Positions 34,577 to 46,755 of a DNA stretch of 64,000 bases are shown in pieces; within the stretch, counting starts at the first letter, position 1; each line of letters begins with the position of its first letter. The notes under the pieces are model-generated. The model made no database searches. It was not told the DNA's origin and was given only the letters and a program-made list of their open reading frames with translations. The stretch is taken from assembly GCA_907163375.1 (NCBI GenBank), contig CAJQUW010007530.1, positions 124,001 through 188,000 of the forward strand, read 5' to 3'. A program made the translations under genes and the position numbers. This DNA is from Prostheceraeus crozeri. Its lineage: Eukaryota > Platyhelminthes > Polycladida > Euryleptidae.

Positions 34577-34786
34577 AGAGTGGTCTCCGTGGTACAGTGG
34601 TTAAATGCTTAGCTTAGCGATCTTTTGATCCAGAGGTCGAGCCCCGAAAGTGTAATTGGAAGTCGTCAGGAAGGGCATCCGGACTAAAAGTACCACAACG
34701 ATCCAGAAAAATCTGATTATGTCAGCACCGTCCAAGCCCCCAGTTTGGGGGAGTAGTGACATTAAAGCTTCTTAGAGTAGGCTAGA
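34577..34786 (+). mobile_element. tRNA-derived SINE copy
   Basis: The head TGGTCTCCGTGGTACAGTGG gives an A-box, and GAGGTCGAGCCCC a B-box about 40 bp on. The body has GGAAGTCGTCAGGAAGGGCA followed by TCCGG, a central word I recall from other invertebrate SINEs. The end is GACATTAAAGCTTC. The second copy is at 18199-18386. It lies directly beside the 3' tail of the LINE at 34834. Confidence 0.75.
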
Positions 34787-34968
34787 AGGTTATTGTGCAA
34801 AACACATAGATTCTGCTTGTTACATTATTTTAGTTTTTTTTTTTTACTGAATTTTCACCCCTAGCACAGCTATGAGCCAAGAACGAAGATAGGGGTTACT
34901 CAATGAAAAGTAACAAATTGTATTATTTTAAATAAATAAAAGAAAAAAAAACAGATCTTCTAATCTGA

Positions 34969-36314
34969 TTAAGCTGCCCCCATCAGAAACCTATTCGCAC
35001 GCCTCTTGAAAGTATCAAGATTGTATTGGTCAGGGAAAGTGGTCTGGGGAAGCTGATTCCAAAGCTGTGCCGTGCGAACAAAAAGCTTTTCGAGCGACTC
35101 ACAGTACGTGCGCGTTCTAAGCTCACATTATAGCATGTGAGTGCATTAGCTCTGCGTGTGCTTCTGGAGAAGATCTTAGGTTTGGGTACGCACTCATTTA
35201 CTGCAGAGCTGCTTCTACCGAAATAGTACCTGTAGAAGAGACTGAGTGAAGCAACATCCCGTCTGACGGAGAGCGGCTGCAACTTGCTAGCAAGATTTTC
35301 ACCCATGAGATTCTTGAGACGTTTCTCAACCCGTTCAAGGAGGTTAAGATGCGTTTGTGGGGCGCCTGCCCACAGATGACAACAATACTCCATCAGAGGA
35401 CGAATAGTGGACTTGTAAAGATAGCAGACAGTCTGTGGTGGAAGATAGCTGCTGGCACGATAGAGACTGCCAATGCGTTGAGCTGCCTGCTTGCTAATGG
35501 ATTGGATGTACGGTTTCCATGACAAGTCTTTCGTAACCGCCAATCCAAGGAAGGAGATGGAATCTTGTTCTCTGATCCTATTATCTGACATCTTAATGCT
35601 ATGATCATCATCTCCTTTAAGTCGTGAGTGCAGAATACTCTGAGTTTTTGAAGGATTGAAGGAAACAAGCCAATTGGCGCCCCATTCTGAGACCCTGCGT
35701 AAGTCTTCATTAAGAACGTTGCATAACTGCCGACGTTGCTGAGCGTTTTTAGCGAGTCGCTCATTGGAATTGAAGAGTGTTGTGTCATCTCCATACATCA
35801 CCAATTTACTCACTAGGCAGTCTGGGAGGTCGTTGATGTACAGCAGAAAAAGAGTGGGTCCCAAAATTGACCCTTGAGGAACTCCTGCATTGACAAACTT
35901 GGTGGAAGACTTTTGGCCATCTAAGACGACAGATATCTGCCGGTCACTAAGGAAAGAAGCAAGAAGTTTGTGGAGTTGATCAGCAACTCCATAGGACTTT
36001 AGCTTCATAAGGAGTCCCTGATGCCAGACTTTATCGAATGCCTTGGAAATATCCAGAGCAACTGATCTCGTCTCTCCTTGTCTGTCAAGGACACGACTCA
36101 CATGTTCAGTGACATATGAAAGAAGATCTGCAGTTGATCGAGAGTGCCTGAAGCCATACTGTTCTTCTGATAGAAGGTTCTGAGTTTCAAGGAAGTTAAC
36201 AATGTGTTGGTTAATCACTGCTTCAAAAATCTTGCCAGCAATTGGAAGCAGGCTGATAGGACGGTAACTAGATGGAAGAGATGAGTCAGAACCTTTCTTT
36301 GGAACTGGAACCAC
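34969..36314 (-). CDS. LINE reverse transcriptase
   Basis: The frame begins VPVPKKGSDSSLPSSYRPIS, then YGFRHSRSTADLL, ALDISKAFDKVWH, AGVPQGSILGPTLF and the active-site box MYGDDTTLF. The usual box in these elements is YADD; YGDD is a variant. C-terminal thumb motifs LGLAVTKDLSWKPYI and TIRPLMEYCCHLWAG are present. Near 35100 the frame shifts: the ancestral C-terminus (KLFVRTAQLWNQLPQTTF then FKRRANRFL) reads in the next frame to a TAA at 34969-34971, while the uncorrected frame ends at 34983. It makes cDNA directly at the nicked target. Confidence 0.85.
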
Positions 36315-36319
36315 GGAAG

Positions 36320-37852
36320 CTACTTTCCAACAAGAGGGAAACTCACCGGTGGACTGAACAGTTTAGATAAAAGTGGAGAAAGCTCAGGTGAGAGATGCTT
36401 GAAGACCGAAACCGGGATGCCGTCTGGTCCACTAGACTTAGAGCTATCGAGACCGGCGATGATCTTTTTGACGTTTCGGACTGTGACAGAAGGAGGACTA
36501 ACTGTCTCATCAGTGCGCATGGGAATTGGAGGTGGAATTCTACCTCCATCGTCTAATGACGAATTCTTCGCAAACTCTTTGCAAAGAAGCTCGGCTTTGT
36601 CTGCTGAGGTTGTCGCCATAGAAGTACTGACTTCGGCATGACGGAGTGCTGGGATGGAGGATTTGTTCCTATTGGTGACACTGTTGTAAATCCTCCAGAA
36701 GTCCTTAGAGCCAAGCTTTTGGGTAGCAATGGATTTCCGTACATACAAAGCGTAACGGCTTTTGGCCTGATGTATGGTTTCCTTGCAATGTCTACGTGCG
36801 GTTTTGTACAATTCAAGATTGCCAGCGCTACTGTCACGCTTATACTTATGGAAAAAGTGGTCACGCTGGCAACTTGCAGCTGCACATTCTGGTGTAAACC
36901 AAGGTTGTGAGTGAGGCTTCATTTGGAAAGTACGGTGAGGGATGTAGGCCAACATCCCTATCTGAAGCCACTCTGTCAGTTCTTGCGCCGACTTGTGGAC
37001 GTTCTCGCTCAGAATCAAATTCTCAGCTTGAACTTGACTAAGAAAAGTGCGGAAGCCACACCAGTCTGCTTTGGAGAATTGATAAACTGTTCTATGGAAG
37101 GGTGCAGACGGTGTGGAGCAAACTTGTTTGCCAGAAACTGTGATAACACAGTGATCAGACGTGCTGAGGGGAGAAGTAACCTTGTGTGAAAAACAAGTTG
37201 GATTTGAGGTGAGAAACAGGTCAAGGAGATATCCAGTATCCCCAGCTCGGTCAGGCACTCTGGTAGGACAAGTGACAATTTGACTAAGGTTGTGAGAGAC
37301 AGCGAAATCCTGGGCTGCCTGACCGGAGAGATCGGTGGTGCGTGAGTGCACAAGCCAGTCAACATTGTGCACGTTGAAGTCACCAAAAACGGCAACTTCA
37401 GCGCTGGGATACTCTTGTAGAAGAGAATCGATCTTGTCAGAAAGAACATTGAAAATATCCGCATTAGTTGATGGAGAGCGGTATAGGAAAAATAGAAGAA
37501 GAGTGGTCTTCTGCAGCGGCGCAATGAAGGCAAGATACTCATGCCTTGGATCCTCTGAGCTACAAAGCCTTCTCAAGGGAAGGCTTGTCTTGGCATAGAC
37601 TCCAAGACCATGACAAGGTGCTTTATCCATCCGGTGAAATATGTATCCATCAGGAGTAACGTCGCTTGATGACACACTGGGATCTAACCTGGCTTCCGAT
37701 AGGGCTAGAAGATCTGGTGACTTACCTTGCAGGAAGATGTTGATGTCGTCGTAATTGGACCTCAGTCCTCTTACGTTGCTGAAGCTGATCCTGAGAGGGG
37801 TTTTGAGCTTGACGGCTTGACTACGTTTCTTGTGTGTCTTTCTCATTTTCAT
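36320..37852 (-). CDS. LINE endonuclease and N-terminal part of polymerase
   Basis: 510 residues. Residues about 20-240 are an apurinic-type endonuclease domain: FSNVRGLRSN with the metal-binding Asn, ALSEARLD with the Glu, VFGDFNVHNVDW, and LSTSDHCVI near the end. It nicks target DNA to prime reverse transcription. A linker of ~200 residues leads to SSGPDGIPVSVFKHL, the usual start of the polymerase fingers. The frame then shifts near 36360 and ends at a spurious stop; the continuing frame (STGEFPSCWKVASVVPVPKKG) runs into the next entry. Thus the two entries are one original gene split by one frameshift. Confidence 0.85.
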   Translation of the reverse strand: MKMRKTHKKRSQAVKLKTPLRISFSNVRGLRSNYDDINIFLQGKSPDLLALSEARLDPSVSSSDVTPDGYIFHRMDKAPCHGLGVYAKTSLPLRRLCSSEDPRHEYLAFIAPLQKTTLLLFFLYRSPSTNADIFNVLSDKIDSLLQEYPSAEVAVFGDFNVHNVDWLVHSRTTDLSGQAAQDFAVSHNLSQIVTCPTRVPDRAGDTGYLLDLFLTSNPTCFSHKVTSPLSTSDHCVITVSGKQVCSTPSAPFHRTVYQFSKADWCGFRTFLSQVQAENLILSENVHKSAQELTEWLQIGMLAYIPHRTFQMKPHSQPWFTPECAAASCQRDHFFHKYKRDSSAGNLELYKTARRHCKETIHQAKSRYALYVRKSIATQKLGSKDFWRIYNSVTNRNKSSIPALRHAEVSTSMATTSADKAELLCKEFAKNSSLDDGGRIPPPIPMRTDETVSPPSVTVRNVKKIIAGLDSSKSSGPDGIPVSVFKHLSPELSPLLSKLFSPPVSFPLVGK

Positions 37853-38638
37853 AATTTCTCATGGAATATCAATCATATAAACGAAAATTATACTGTACAA
37901 CAAAGTGATACAAGAAACTTTGGAAGGCATCAGAAAAACGTAAATAATAGCAACAAAGCTGCAATAAATAATACGCAAAAAAAAGACACTTATAGGCACA
38001 GTTCATGTCGCAAAAGCTTGAAGAAACCCAAATGAGAACCCCTTTGCCGTAACAATGGGTACAAGTCAGGTAGGCCACAGAGGAACGGGATACAGCTACA
38101 CGGGCTAAACCCCTCAGTAAAGCTACCCACGCATGTCCGTGGCAGTGGAACCGAGCAGTTGACCGGGCCTGCCTCCCAAAGCATTACCAGTGGGTTCGGG
38201 ACCCTCGAACTACCTGACGCCCGTATGCCGTGAATACGTTGGATCTGTCACACCTTAACCTGCAACAAATGGGGAAGTGCAAAAGAGAGCAGTGGAAGGA
38301 AGTTCGATCACAAAGAGGTTTGTCATACCTCTTGAGTATTATCCATTCCGTGTATGGCTTGTGAACATTCGTCAGAAACAGCTGCAAGGCCTCGCCAATA
38401 AAACAAAATTGACTGCATTCATCGTTTTAAGCCTACCTCTCACCAAAAGTTATGAGAAAATTGCTTCCTAATGCTTATTATCCGAATCCTGTAAGGTTTC
38501 TTACTTTGCAAAACTTACCTTCGCTGACCACAAAACAAGGTGACATTTGACAGTGCACAGCAACCATAGCACGGCGCCGCAGCTTAATAGAGGTTTCAGA
38601 CCTTGTTAAATTTTTATTCAGTTACAAATGCCTTATTA

Positions 38639-39975
38639 GTCAGGCCGCCGGAAAGAGGCTGAAATTGAGCTTTTCAGAATGATGCACACCCTAGGGTTAC
38701 TTTGAATCTGCACGTCTGCCGAGTTCTAACTAGTTCCTCTTGTTGTCTGTCAGACAGGATAAAAACCACGTAAATCCAAAGGAAACGGGCAGATCTCAAT
38801 AGACACACATACATGTATTCTTAGTAGCCAAAAGGTGTACATCATACTGTGAAATAAAGATGAGCGATCCTACCCGAAACCTACCCGAACCCGAGCATTC
38901 AGGTTTGGGTAGAACAATTAAGAAGTCGGGTCGGATCGGGTAGAATCATCTCTTTTATCTAAAGCCCGAAATAACCCGAACTCCGGTTTTTCCGGGTTGG
39001 AGCAAACAAATTTGAAAAATGTTAGAACTTTAGAAAATATTTTCTGTGAAGTTTTTCATGTGTATCTGCAGTTTAATGAAGTTTTTCAAGAAATTGTGAC
39101 TTATCACATTATTCTCATTGTGAATTATTGATCTAATAAAATACTTTGCGCTACATATTTTGCTTTTAAAACAATGAAAGATTATTATCAAATTAGTTTA
39201 ATCTGTTCTTGTGGTCTCTAAAGGCCTCATTCTCATAATGACATATAGATCGTGGCTTGCAGGATGGACGGAAAGAAATGAAATTTAATTTGAGACAAGC
39301 TTTATATAGGAACGGAAGCTTAACTATGCATCAAATATTATATAATTGACATTTTAACATCTATTTGCAGAATTATGTTGTTAGTCTTGTTACATGAAGT
39401 GATGCAGTTCAGCTGCTCGGACCTTGACATCTTCATTAACATTGAGAGTCAAAGTGTCTCAATCAGAGTTTTGAAGGAGTATGCTGCTACACCTATAATA
39501 TATCACGAAGCTGTCGATTTTTTCTGTAAAGATTCTGAATTTTGTCGTGTTGTAGGTTATATTAATTTCGTGGGTAATTATGATACTTATTTAGTATTTG
39601 TTTGAATACTTTATTAGCCTAGAGAAAATAATATACGTATTTTAATAAAATACAAAAATAATACTGCTAAGAAGTTACAGTGCGGCCCGGTATCACATTA
39701 GGATTAAGCATTAGCTCTATATATAGAAATGTTTCTGATTTTTCGAATATGATCGGGTCGGGTTCTGGCACTCTTTGTCGGATTCGGGTCGGGGTCTGGA
39801 ACTTTTTGTCGGGTTCAGGTCAGACATTTGAACCCGACCCGACATCGGGTTCGGGTAGAAATTTTGTTCGACTCGGGTATCCAAATTTTTGGAACCCGAC
39901 CCGACGCTTATCCCTACTGTGAAAATTTTAATTTTAGGCCTATTTCCCCACAGAAATTCGTTACGGCGGTCTGAA
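38639..39975. repeat. Palindrome of two LINE 3' tails, split by a hAT insertion
   Basis: The left arm (about 38639-38800) carries CAGAATGATGCACACC and CACGTCTGCCGAGTTCTA. The right arm resumes at about 38805 with GGTGTACATCATACTGTGAAA, is interrupted at 38855, and continues after 39916 with TAGGCCTATTTCCCCACAGA and then AATTCGTTACGGCGGTCTG. The same sequences form the palindrome at 46756-47478 and close the LINE fragment at 31290. Confidence 0.65.
38855..39916. mobile_element. Non-autonomous hAT element, 8-bp duplication CTGTGAAA
   Basis: Perfect CTGTGAAA copies (38847-38854, 39917-39924) flank ends TAAAGATGAGCG and CGCTTATCCCTA, a 12-bp inverted repeat with three changes. GGGTCGGGT-type words crowd both subterminal regions. 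The 1062 bp carries only a short unrecognised frame (39375-39605). It is inserted inside the right arm of the LINE-tail palindrome, so it is younger than that structure. Confidence 0.85.
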
Positions 39976-41390
39976 CAATTACACTCACACTTCTGAGCTT
40001 CTTTAAATTTGCATGCAAGGCGTACATGCATCGGGAAATCGTCGACAAAGTTCAGCAACGAATTCTACAGCAACCTGCAGGCAACCGGCCATGGCGGAGT
40101 TGTTTGTAAAAAACCTTGAAAATTCTCTTTTTCCTCCACGTGCTTTAGTACATACTTTTAATGAAATGTCTGTTTGGCTTATGAATCCCCCTTCCACGAA
40201 AGAAAAAATAAATGCAGTAACCAGAAATTTGGTGCTCCGATTCATTGAGATGATATTGATTGCAGTGATATAGATCATAGTTGATAATCGAAAGATATTT
40301 CAGAAATAATGTTCATTTATTGATTACAAAAAACAATCAGTGGCCCTTAAGTAGAAACTGAATGAAGTCTCAAGCTACAATGTACACAAGATCCAATAGT
40401 GTGATGTGGACAGGAGCAGGAATATAGAAATCTTTTATTGAAACGTAGAAAAAGTAGTATTAATCTTGCGAATGTTGCTTTCGCTAGACAGTGACAAAAG
40501 TTCGTTAAGTATAAGATACATGCACTTGTACAGACCAATGCTTAAGTCACTGTGCCATTGTCTTCAAACCTAAAACTTTGCAAATTTAAGAGGATTATCT
40601 GTTGAAAAGTAATGATGCTTGTAGAGTTCTGCAGATGATCTCGCATAAAATCCTGATCTGATTACGTAAGAGAAATAGTTAGTATCAAAATTCCTTATGT
40701 TTACCTCGGTTGCTGGAACTTGTTTGTTATAAACTTATAATATACCTCAAGGTTAATCAGAAATTCTAAACGGCGCAAAGACTTTTCTGCGGGTCTGTAT
40801 GCATTCAATTGCTATATTTCTTCGATAGTACGACCAATGTGGGGGCCAGGAAATTTTTCCAAGCGCCTCACTATGCTACATGCCCAATTCCAAAATATTG
40901 TCGAAGTCTTACATTTTTTCTATTAACGGACGTGAAGTTTGAACGAAGGAAAACGCCGACGGCGGATATCATTTAGCCACAGTCTACTCCATTGCCCATA
41001 ACCATGAAGTATACAAGTAGAGCTTGCTAGTAGGTCTGTTTGCATGTATGACATCAGGTCATATAATTAAGTCTGCCAGTAAAATCTAGCTGGATTATGA
41101 GTGCTATATGCAGTGTTGAGAATATAAAACGGGGGGAAATCTGGGAAAGACGCGCAGTGGTGAGGCCCAGATGTGCGAAATGCATCTGTGCGGATTCCGA
41201 AATGTGCGAAATTTGTCTAACTAACTGCATGTAAATAACCTCCACTCCTCCACTAGAATCCATAAGTGAACAGATTGACAAAAGTGCAAGAGTGGAGCAG
41301 GAATGACGCTCAAATGGAGCGAGCTGGAAATTTCTACTAGTCCATTATTAGTTCAATACAAAACCTTAGGCGTTTTTTATATTTCCTTAC
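39976..41390. other. USP8 intron 1 of the coding region, mostly empty
   Basis: Apart from the small frame at 40091-40273 I see no element or gene. Confidence 0.45.
40091..40273 (+). CDS. Unrecognised 60-residue frame with a strong initiation context
   Basis: The start codon lies in GCCATGG, an ideal animal initiation context, although the frame is also open for 26 codons upstream. The product (MAELFVKNLENSLFPPRALV, later NEMSVWLMNPPSTKEK) is globular-looking in composition, without a signal peptide or repeats. I do not recognise it. It may be the first exon of a plus-strand gene, part of a decayed gene copy, or chance. Confidence 0.2.
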   Translation: MAELFVKNLENSLFPPRALVHTFNEMSVWLMNPPSTKEKINAVTRNLVLRFIEMILIAVI

Positions 41391-41814
41391 CAGCTGCTTC
41401 GTCTCCTTCGAACTGCTAGTCTCCGATGAATTCAGACGCAAATTGGCGGTTCTCTCAATTAAGGCTTTCGCATCACGCTCTTCATATCTCTCTGATAGTT
41501 GCGATTGCAGACGAGCTACATCATCCATTACTTCGCTGATCGTCTTCCGATTCATCATGGAGTCATAGTAGGGTTTATGAATGGAATAGTCGCGAGATTT
41601 CAATATAGTTTGAAAGATGGTGCAGTATCGAATCATCAACACATAAGCCCTTTCTTGATCACCTTCTACTTCTGCAGTCTTAGCAGCCATCAAAACCTTG
41701 GACATCGATTTGAGAAGTATCTTAGGATAGGCCTTCTGATCTATCTCCTCTCCCATGGCAGTTAGATCTCTGACACATTTTCCCAGATACAGCTCTTGCA
41801 GCTTCTTCATTTCC
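41391..41814 (-). CDS. USP8: USP8 first coding exon: dimerisation/MIT-like domain
   Basis: The acceptor is TTTTTTTTCAG (41815 on) and the donor GTAAGG (41385-41390). The start codon is the ATG at 41808-41810, four bases into the exon, so the 5' UTR must include an upstream exon. Residues 1-140: KKLQELYLGKCVRDLTAMGE, then KILLKSMSKVLMAAKTAE and GDQERAYVLMIRYCTIFQTI, then SQLSERYEERDAKA. Human USP8 has PKELYLSSSLKDLNKKTE, DRDEERAYVLYMKYVTVY and LKLRYEEAE at the same spacing. In USP8 this helical domain dimerises and binds ESCRT-III CHMP proteins, placing the protease on endosomes. Confidence 0.95.
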
Positions 41815-44800
41815 CTGAAAAAAAAGCGGAAAAATGCTCATTAAAACAATGTGATACGTGCGGTTACTTGTATGTGTCTTTATATCATGTAGTCATCAGG
41901 GCTGGGATGCCCGGACTGATCCGGACAACGCGATAGCATATGCAATGAAGAAATCATGGATTTTGAGACAGTCAGTCCCAACATACTTTTACAGAAGGAA
42001 ATCCTGTTAAGATGAGTTTTCGATCACTATTTGCTGAGCAAGTCTTTTGTTAGGCCTCAGCCACACTGCGAGCTTTTCCTAGCAAAGCGTTTTGCAGCAA
42101 ATATAAAGTCACCATTAGAACAGGTGTAGACTGATACAGCGAGCAAAACAAAATAGAGCAATTAATAGATTACGCACACCACTCACTCGCGGGCTCTGGT
42201 GTCCAAAACCGAATGACAGCTTATTGCCTGCCATTTCCAATAGTAGGCGATGTACGAATTGTCCATTCGAGAAGGAGCAATTTGTCTAACTATGTGATGT
42301 GTGCCATTTCGATGTTAAGAACAGATACGATACTTCCATTCTAGAAAACCGAAGCCGCGCGCGCAGGTGAATCTAATTCTGTGACAGCAAGGATGTGTAG
42401 TATCCGTATACAAAAACAATTCTGTTTCTAATGACATCTTTCTTCGATGCGTGTGTTGGCAAATGTATATGAAATAAATGAATGATAACCGTCGCTAACA
42501 CAGTATACATTTGCTAAGACTCGGACAATGAATATGCCTACTTGATATCAGGTCTCCTGATAAGAGGAGTTTGAGTGCATTGATGAACTTCTAATGTGAC
42601 AGAAAGGTTTCAAGAAAATCTCCAGTGTTAACTTTGGCTGCTGGCGTGGATCGTCGATCATGAAACTGTGACCTTGGAACAGGCGAGGGCACAGCTAAGT
42701 CAACATCTTTCGCAACTTAAATGGATCCATAATGTTGAAGCAGACAGATGGCAAACCGCCTGCAGACCTATCTGAAATGTCGTGGTCTCAAGAATATGCT
42801 ATTGAAGAGTGAAATGATTTGGAGCCATTTGTTCATGAAGACTTCAGAGATGATAAGTATAGTCGCTTGGCTTAACATTGCACCTCATACTAGCGCAATT
42901 TAGAGTTAAACCGCAAATTAAGGTCTATGCATCGTTGGGTCTATGACATTTTCTGGATCAATATAAAAAAATGAGATTCGGGTAACGGGACCCTAAGTTC
43001 ATCCAAAAAACTTTTTGTGGTTAAACTTCTTTTCAAAAACAATAAGCTTAGTAACAGAAATGTCATTAAATCTGTAATAGAGTCTACCCGTCAGCCAATC
43101 CCGCACTCTTGAAATAGCCTCCAATCTTGACTCTCGCGCCGTTTGCTAAGAAGTAGTGATAATTACGTGTGCATCGCGGTTAACCGATCTAACACATGCA
43201 TCCGCCACTCCGGGTCTTAGTTAGGTGGGCCCTACTACTGAACATGTGGCATAGGCTTAGTTTAACAAAATTTACTTGTTTCGCTGCTTATAACATCAAC
43301 AATATTTATTGATTTCTTTTCGCGTTTGTGGCCAGGATAATTTCTATATGTTTCTACATACCAGTGATCCCATTTTGGATCGCGAACCCGATATTTGGAG
43401 GCAGTGGTCTACACATAAGGCCTATTGGCTTCGGTGGCCTTCTTCTCATCATTTCCAGTGAGGTCTTCGAAATCATCACATAGCTTAGCCATCGACTTTT
43501 ATTCGAAATGCCGACGAAAGTTCGGATGCATTTTTCTGTTCTCAACTTATGCATGATCTTGAACTGCTATCTTTCCTCAACTTGTTGTGGATGTAAACGT
43601 ACAGGCAGCCTATAGTATTACATTGTGTGATTCTTGCTCAAATGTGCGTTTTCATGAATAAAACAGATTTTTTGTTGATCACGAAATTGTGCGCATGTAA
43701 AATGTCTTGCACCTTATGAAATTGATACCGTAGTAATGATCATTTAGATGAAATTTTTAGTATATGACTCGTGATCTTAATTGCCTATCATAAGAGGTTG
43801 CATATTTTGTCATGTTACCAGTATGCTACAAAACTGCATGCGAGCACGTCAAGAAACACAAAAAACAAAGTCATTTTGTGGCCGGCCTCAGTACATTGAT
43901 TACGAGTTTATGTCTGCATGTGCGAATTGTAGTCAGCACAATTACGCCACGACTTTGATGTGAGCAGCCATAAATTGTTTCAATGACATGCACCGCTACT
44001 CATTATTTGCGAAACTTGGTAATTAGCTATTTCACTACCAGCGACGATTTAACGACACAATGTCCTACACAATACCCTCGAAGCGAATTTATGCAGTCAT
44101 GAATATTTCTACCAGATGTTGTGAAAACATACTATATTTATAATTTCAACTAAGATTCGAAGAAAGTTAATAGAAATAGGAGCTTAATACTAGTAATTAA
44201 TTAGCAGCTGTTGAAGAAATTGTTAAGAAAAGTTGTCAAGAAATTATGCTCATGGAACTAAGTGTCATTCCAAATCAAACATTTTTCAGAAATTTAATCA
44301 CGGAAGTTCGGATATTTCGCTAAAATTTAAGGACGATTCCAAAGCCCAACAAAAATTCCCGCGCTCGGCCGTTAACCTGATTATAGGTTGTTGGTGAAAA
44401 TAATCCTGAAACTCGGTTTTGATAAATTTGATATTAAAAATGATATTCGAATGTTAGGAGTGTTCGCAGCAACATATATGACCTATGTTTATGCTAAAAT
44501 TTAACAGGGAAATGAACTGCTCCTTACAGTTAATCGAAGCAGATCATTCAAAAGAATGCGATCTATGAATTTTTACTCGCTATGGAATGAAAATTTTGAA
44601 AGAGACCCATGTTATGTGCTTATCGAAAATCAGGAAGCTGTTTAAGTTCTCGCATGAGTGCAGAACCAAAGGACAGAAGAAACAGGGGAACAGAAGAAAA
44701 AAATCTGTAGAACTGGCGAGTCTAATACTTAATTTTTTAGTATTAAGAAAAAAACGTTGTGCGAGAGGAAAATTTAAATAAATGTCAGATCCCAACACTG

Positions 44801-46755
44801 TCGACAAGGATATAAAATTCTACTTCGACAATAAATTGGGAACTAGGAAAGATTGAGTTAAGTCGAAAAATTTAAGGAAAGCTGCGAGAGAGAGACCTGG
44901 AAGCTGTGCTTCATAAAATGCAATCCCATTAGATGCGGCAAGATGTTGAAAGTACATTATAAATTAGGCTCTGAGTCAGCCATCGGTGGCCCAAATACAT
45001 ATGTAAATCGAACTGCAAAGCATCTAGGAGAATTAAGATGATCGAAAACGGCAATGGAACAAAGACAAAAATTTTTCTTTCGGAGAAGCATTTTCCACTC
45101 CCCTCTCCAAACCTCCAAATACCCATGACCGGCAAGCCAGTGACCGACATGGCATAACATTTAGAAATTCACTTGTCTATTTTTTTAGTCTGGCAATCAA
45201 TCATATCTGAAATCACCAACAACCTAAAGTTGTACCAATTGGTAGCAGTGTTGCTAGCGCTTATCTGAGATAAAGAACTTTTCAGTTTTATTGCGCCCGC
45301 TAATTTGAACATGTCTCTAAATACATCTACTTACTTTAGCTTCGAACGCTTTTTCCTTTTGTTCCCAATTTCGAGAACAATTCTTTTCACGAAGAATAGA
45401 AAGTTAACTTTTCAGTACGAGGAGTGATTTCGTTGTCGAGAGAGCGCAGCGATCGAGACAATGAAATCGCTCACTTTACTGAAAAGGACTTTTTATCGAG
45501 TGACGGTAGTTTAGTTCTATGCCTGCATCTCGATCTGGAAAATGTTAGATGGGTCATTCCACATCAAAACGTCAAATTTCAAAAAAAGTGAGTGACGAAG
45601 GTTCTCAGATTTCCTTGAAATTCACATATTTCCATCATTTGGGTCCATCTAGATGAAATCCAAAATATTTCGGAAAAATTCTATCGGGTAGGTCACTTGC
45701 GTGGCCTTCACTTATTTGAATTTTTCTATCTTTAGAGAATTAATGAAAAATCATATACATGTCTGACGGCCTACATCACCGATCTCGCAGCGAAGTTGAG
45801 AAAAATTCTTCTTGGACTGCTCAATTGATACCCAACCATAGATGTTCCAAGCGGAATTCATAACTTTTTCGATGCGAGAAAATTTTTTCTCAAAAAAAAG
45901 AAAATTTTCAGAAAAATATTGAAAAAATCGAATTTTCAAGCATTTCTTAAAAAATGCAAAAGTAATTTTGCGGTCCCTTCTTCCGCAGGCGACTACAAAT
46001 ACATCCAAATGATTGTTAAAAAACATTTAGAAAATCACCGGGGATCGGAAAAGTGGTTCTTGAATCTTAAATTATATGAAGAATATTCAATTTTTGACAT
46101 CTTTGACTCAGTTCTGACAATTTCTCGCAGCAGCTACGCCAATTTTGGTAGGTCGAGTGTTTTACGCTTCACATGATCTATCTGAAACTGCAATCAGAAG
46201 TAACTTTTTCAACCCAGAAATATGATTTTTTTGATTTTGAAAATATGCAAAAATTAGATCGTTTTTGTGCTGCTACTATCAAATTTATAAGTAGTATGTG
46301 CTTTGTGATTAACAGATACCATTCTTTTATTAACGAAACTCGTTAATTCGAACTCGGATGGATTATATGTTCGACCTATATTGTCTATCCCAGCCTTGAT
46401 CACCCTCTCAATTTGTGTTATCAAAGGCATCGTATATTAAGACTTGTTAATTAGAGCCTCTAAAGTCTGAACTCATTCACGGTCTTAATTAAAGAGTTTT
46501 GATTTTATCTCTAAACAGCTCAATGTTGAAACACGTTTCACATTTTCCCTTTATTATTTGAAAGGCAGGTAACTTTTCGAAATTTATTGAGAGGCAAGAG
46601 GCAACCTCTGACCGAATTGCTTAATTATCTGCAGGCAAGATGAATGAATCACAGACACAGACCTAGGAATGGGAAAGACTTCCTACATTCATCAACACGT
46701 CAAGCCGGTAAACAGATCATAACGGTCTCTCGCCAGTAAATACTTGGGCAAGAAG
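41815..46755. other. Upstream of USP8 coding start; no supported gene
   Basis: The USP8 5' UTR exon(s) and promoter should lie to the right of 41815, but I cannot place them. A stretch at 45540-46200 begins GGGTCATTCCACATCAAAAC, a phrase I associate with animal DNA transposons, but no second end was found. Many short chance frames. Confidence 0.4.
45412..45486. repeat. Short hairpin, arms of about 33 bp
   Basis: CTTTTCAGTACGAGGAGTGA and then TTTCGTTGTCGA is mirrored by TCGAGACAATGAAATCGCTC and then ACTTTACTGAAAAG, across a short GC-rich loop. Function unknown. Confidence 0.6.

Larger units (their letters stand above)
34834..38250 (-). mobile_element. Nearly complete LINE (CR1/Jockey-like) with poly(A) tail
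   Basis: Reading on the minus strand: a GC-rich 5' leader (about 37853-38250), an endonuclease, a reverse transcriptase, a 3' UTR and a run of about 12 A at 34834-34845. The 5' limit is approximate and no target duplication was settled. One frameshift near 36360 separates endonuclease from polymerase and another near 35100 alters the last ~45 codons, so it is a recently dead copy. It sits in a USP8 intron in the same orientation as the gene. The clade is judged from endonuclease type and single-ORF layout only. Confidence 0.85.

Noticed and set aside
35393-35794. 133-codon minus-strand frame
   Set aside because: It overlaps the LINE reverse transcriptase in another frame and is a shadow of it.
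44957-45160. Short minus-strand frame and its antisense as a conserved gene
   Set aside because: Both strands look briefly open, but neither gives a recognisable product or splice sites.
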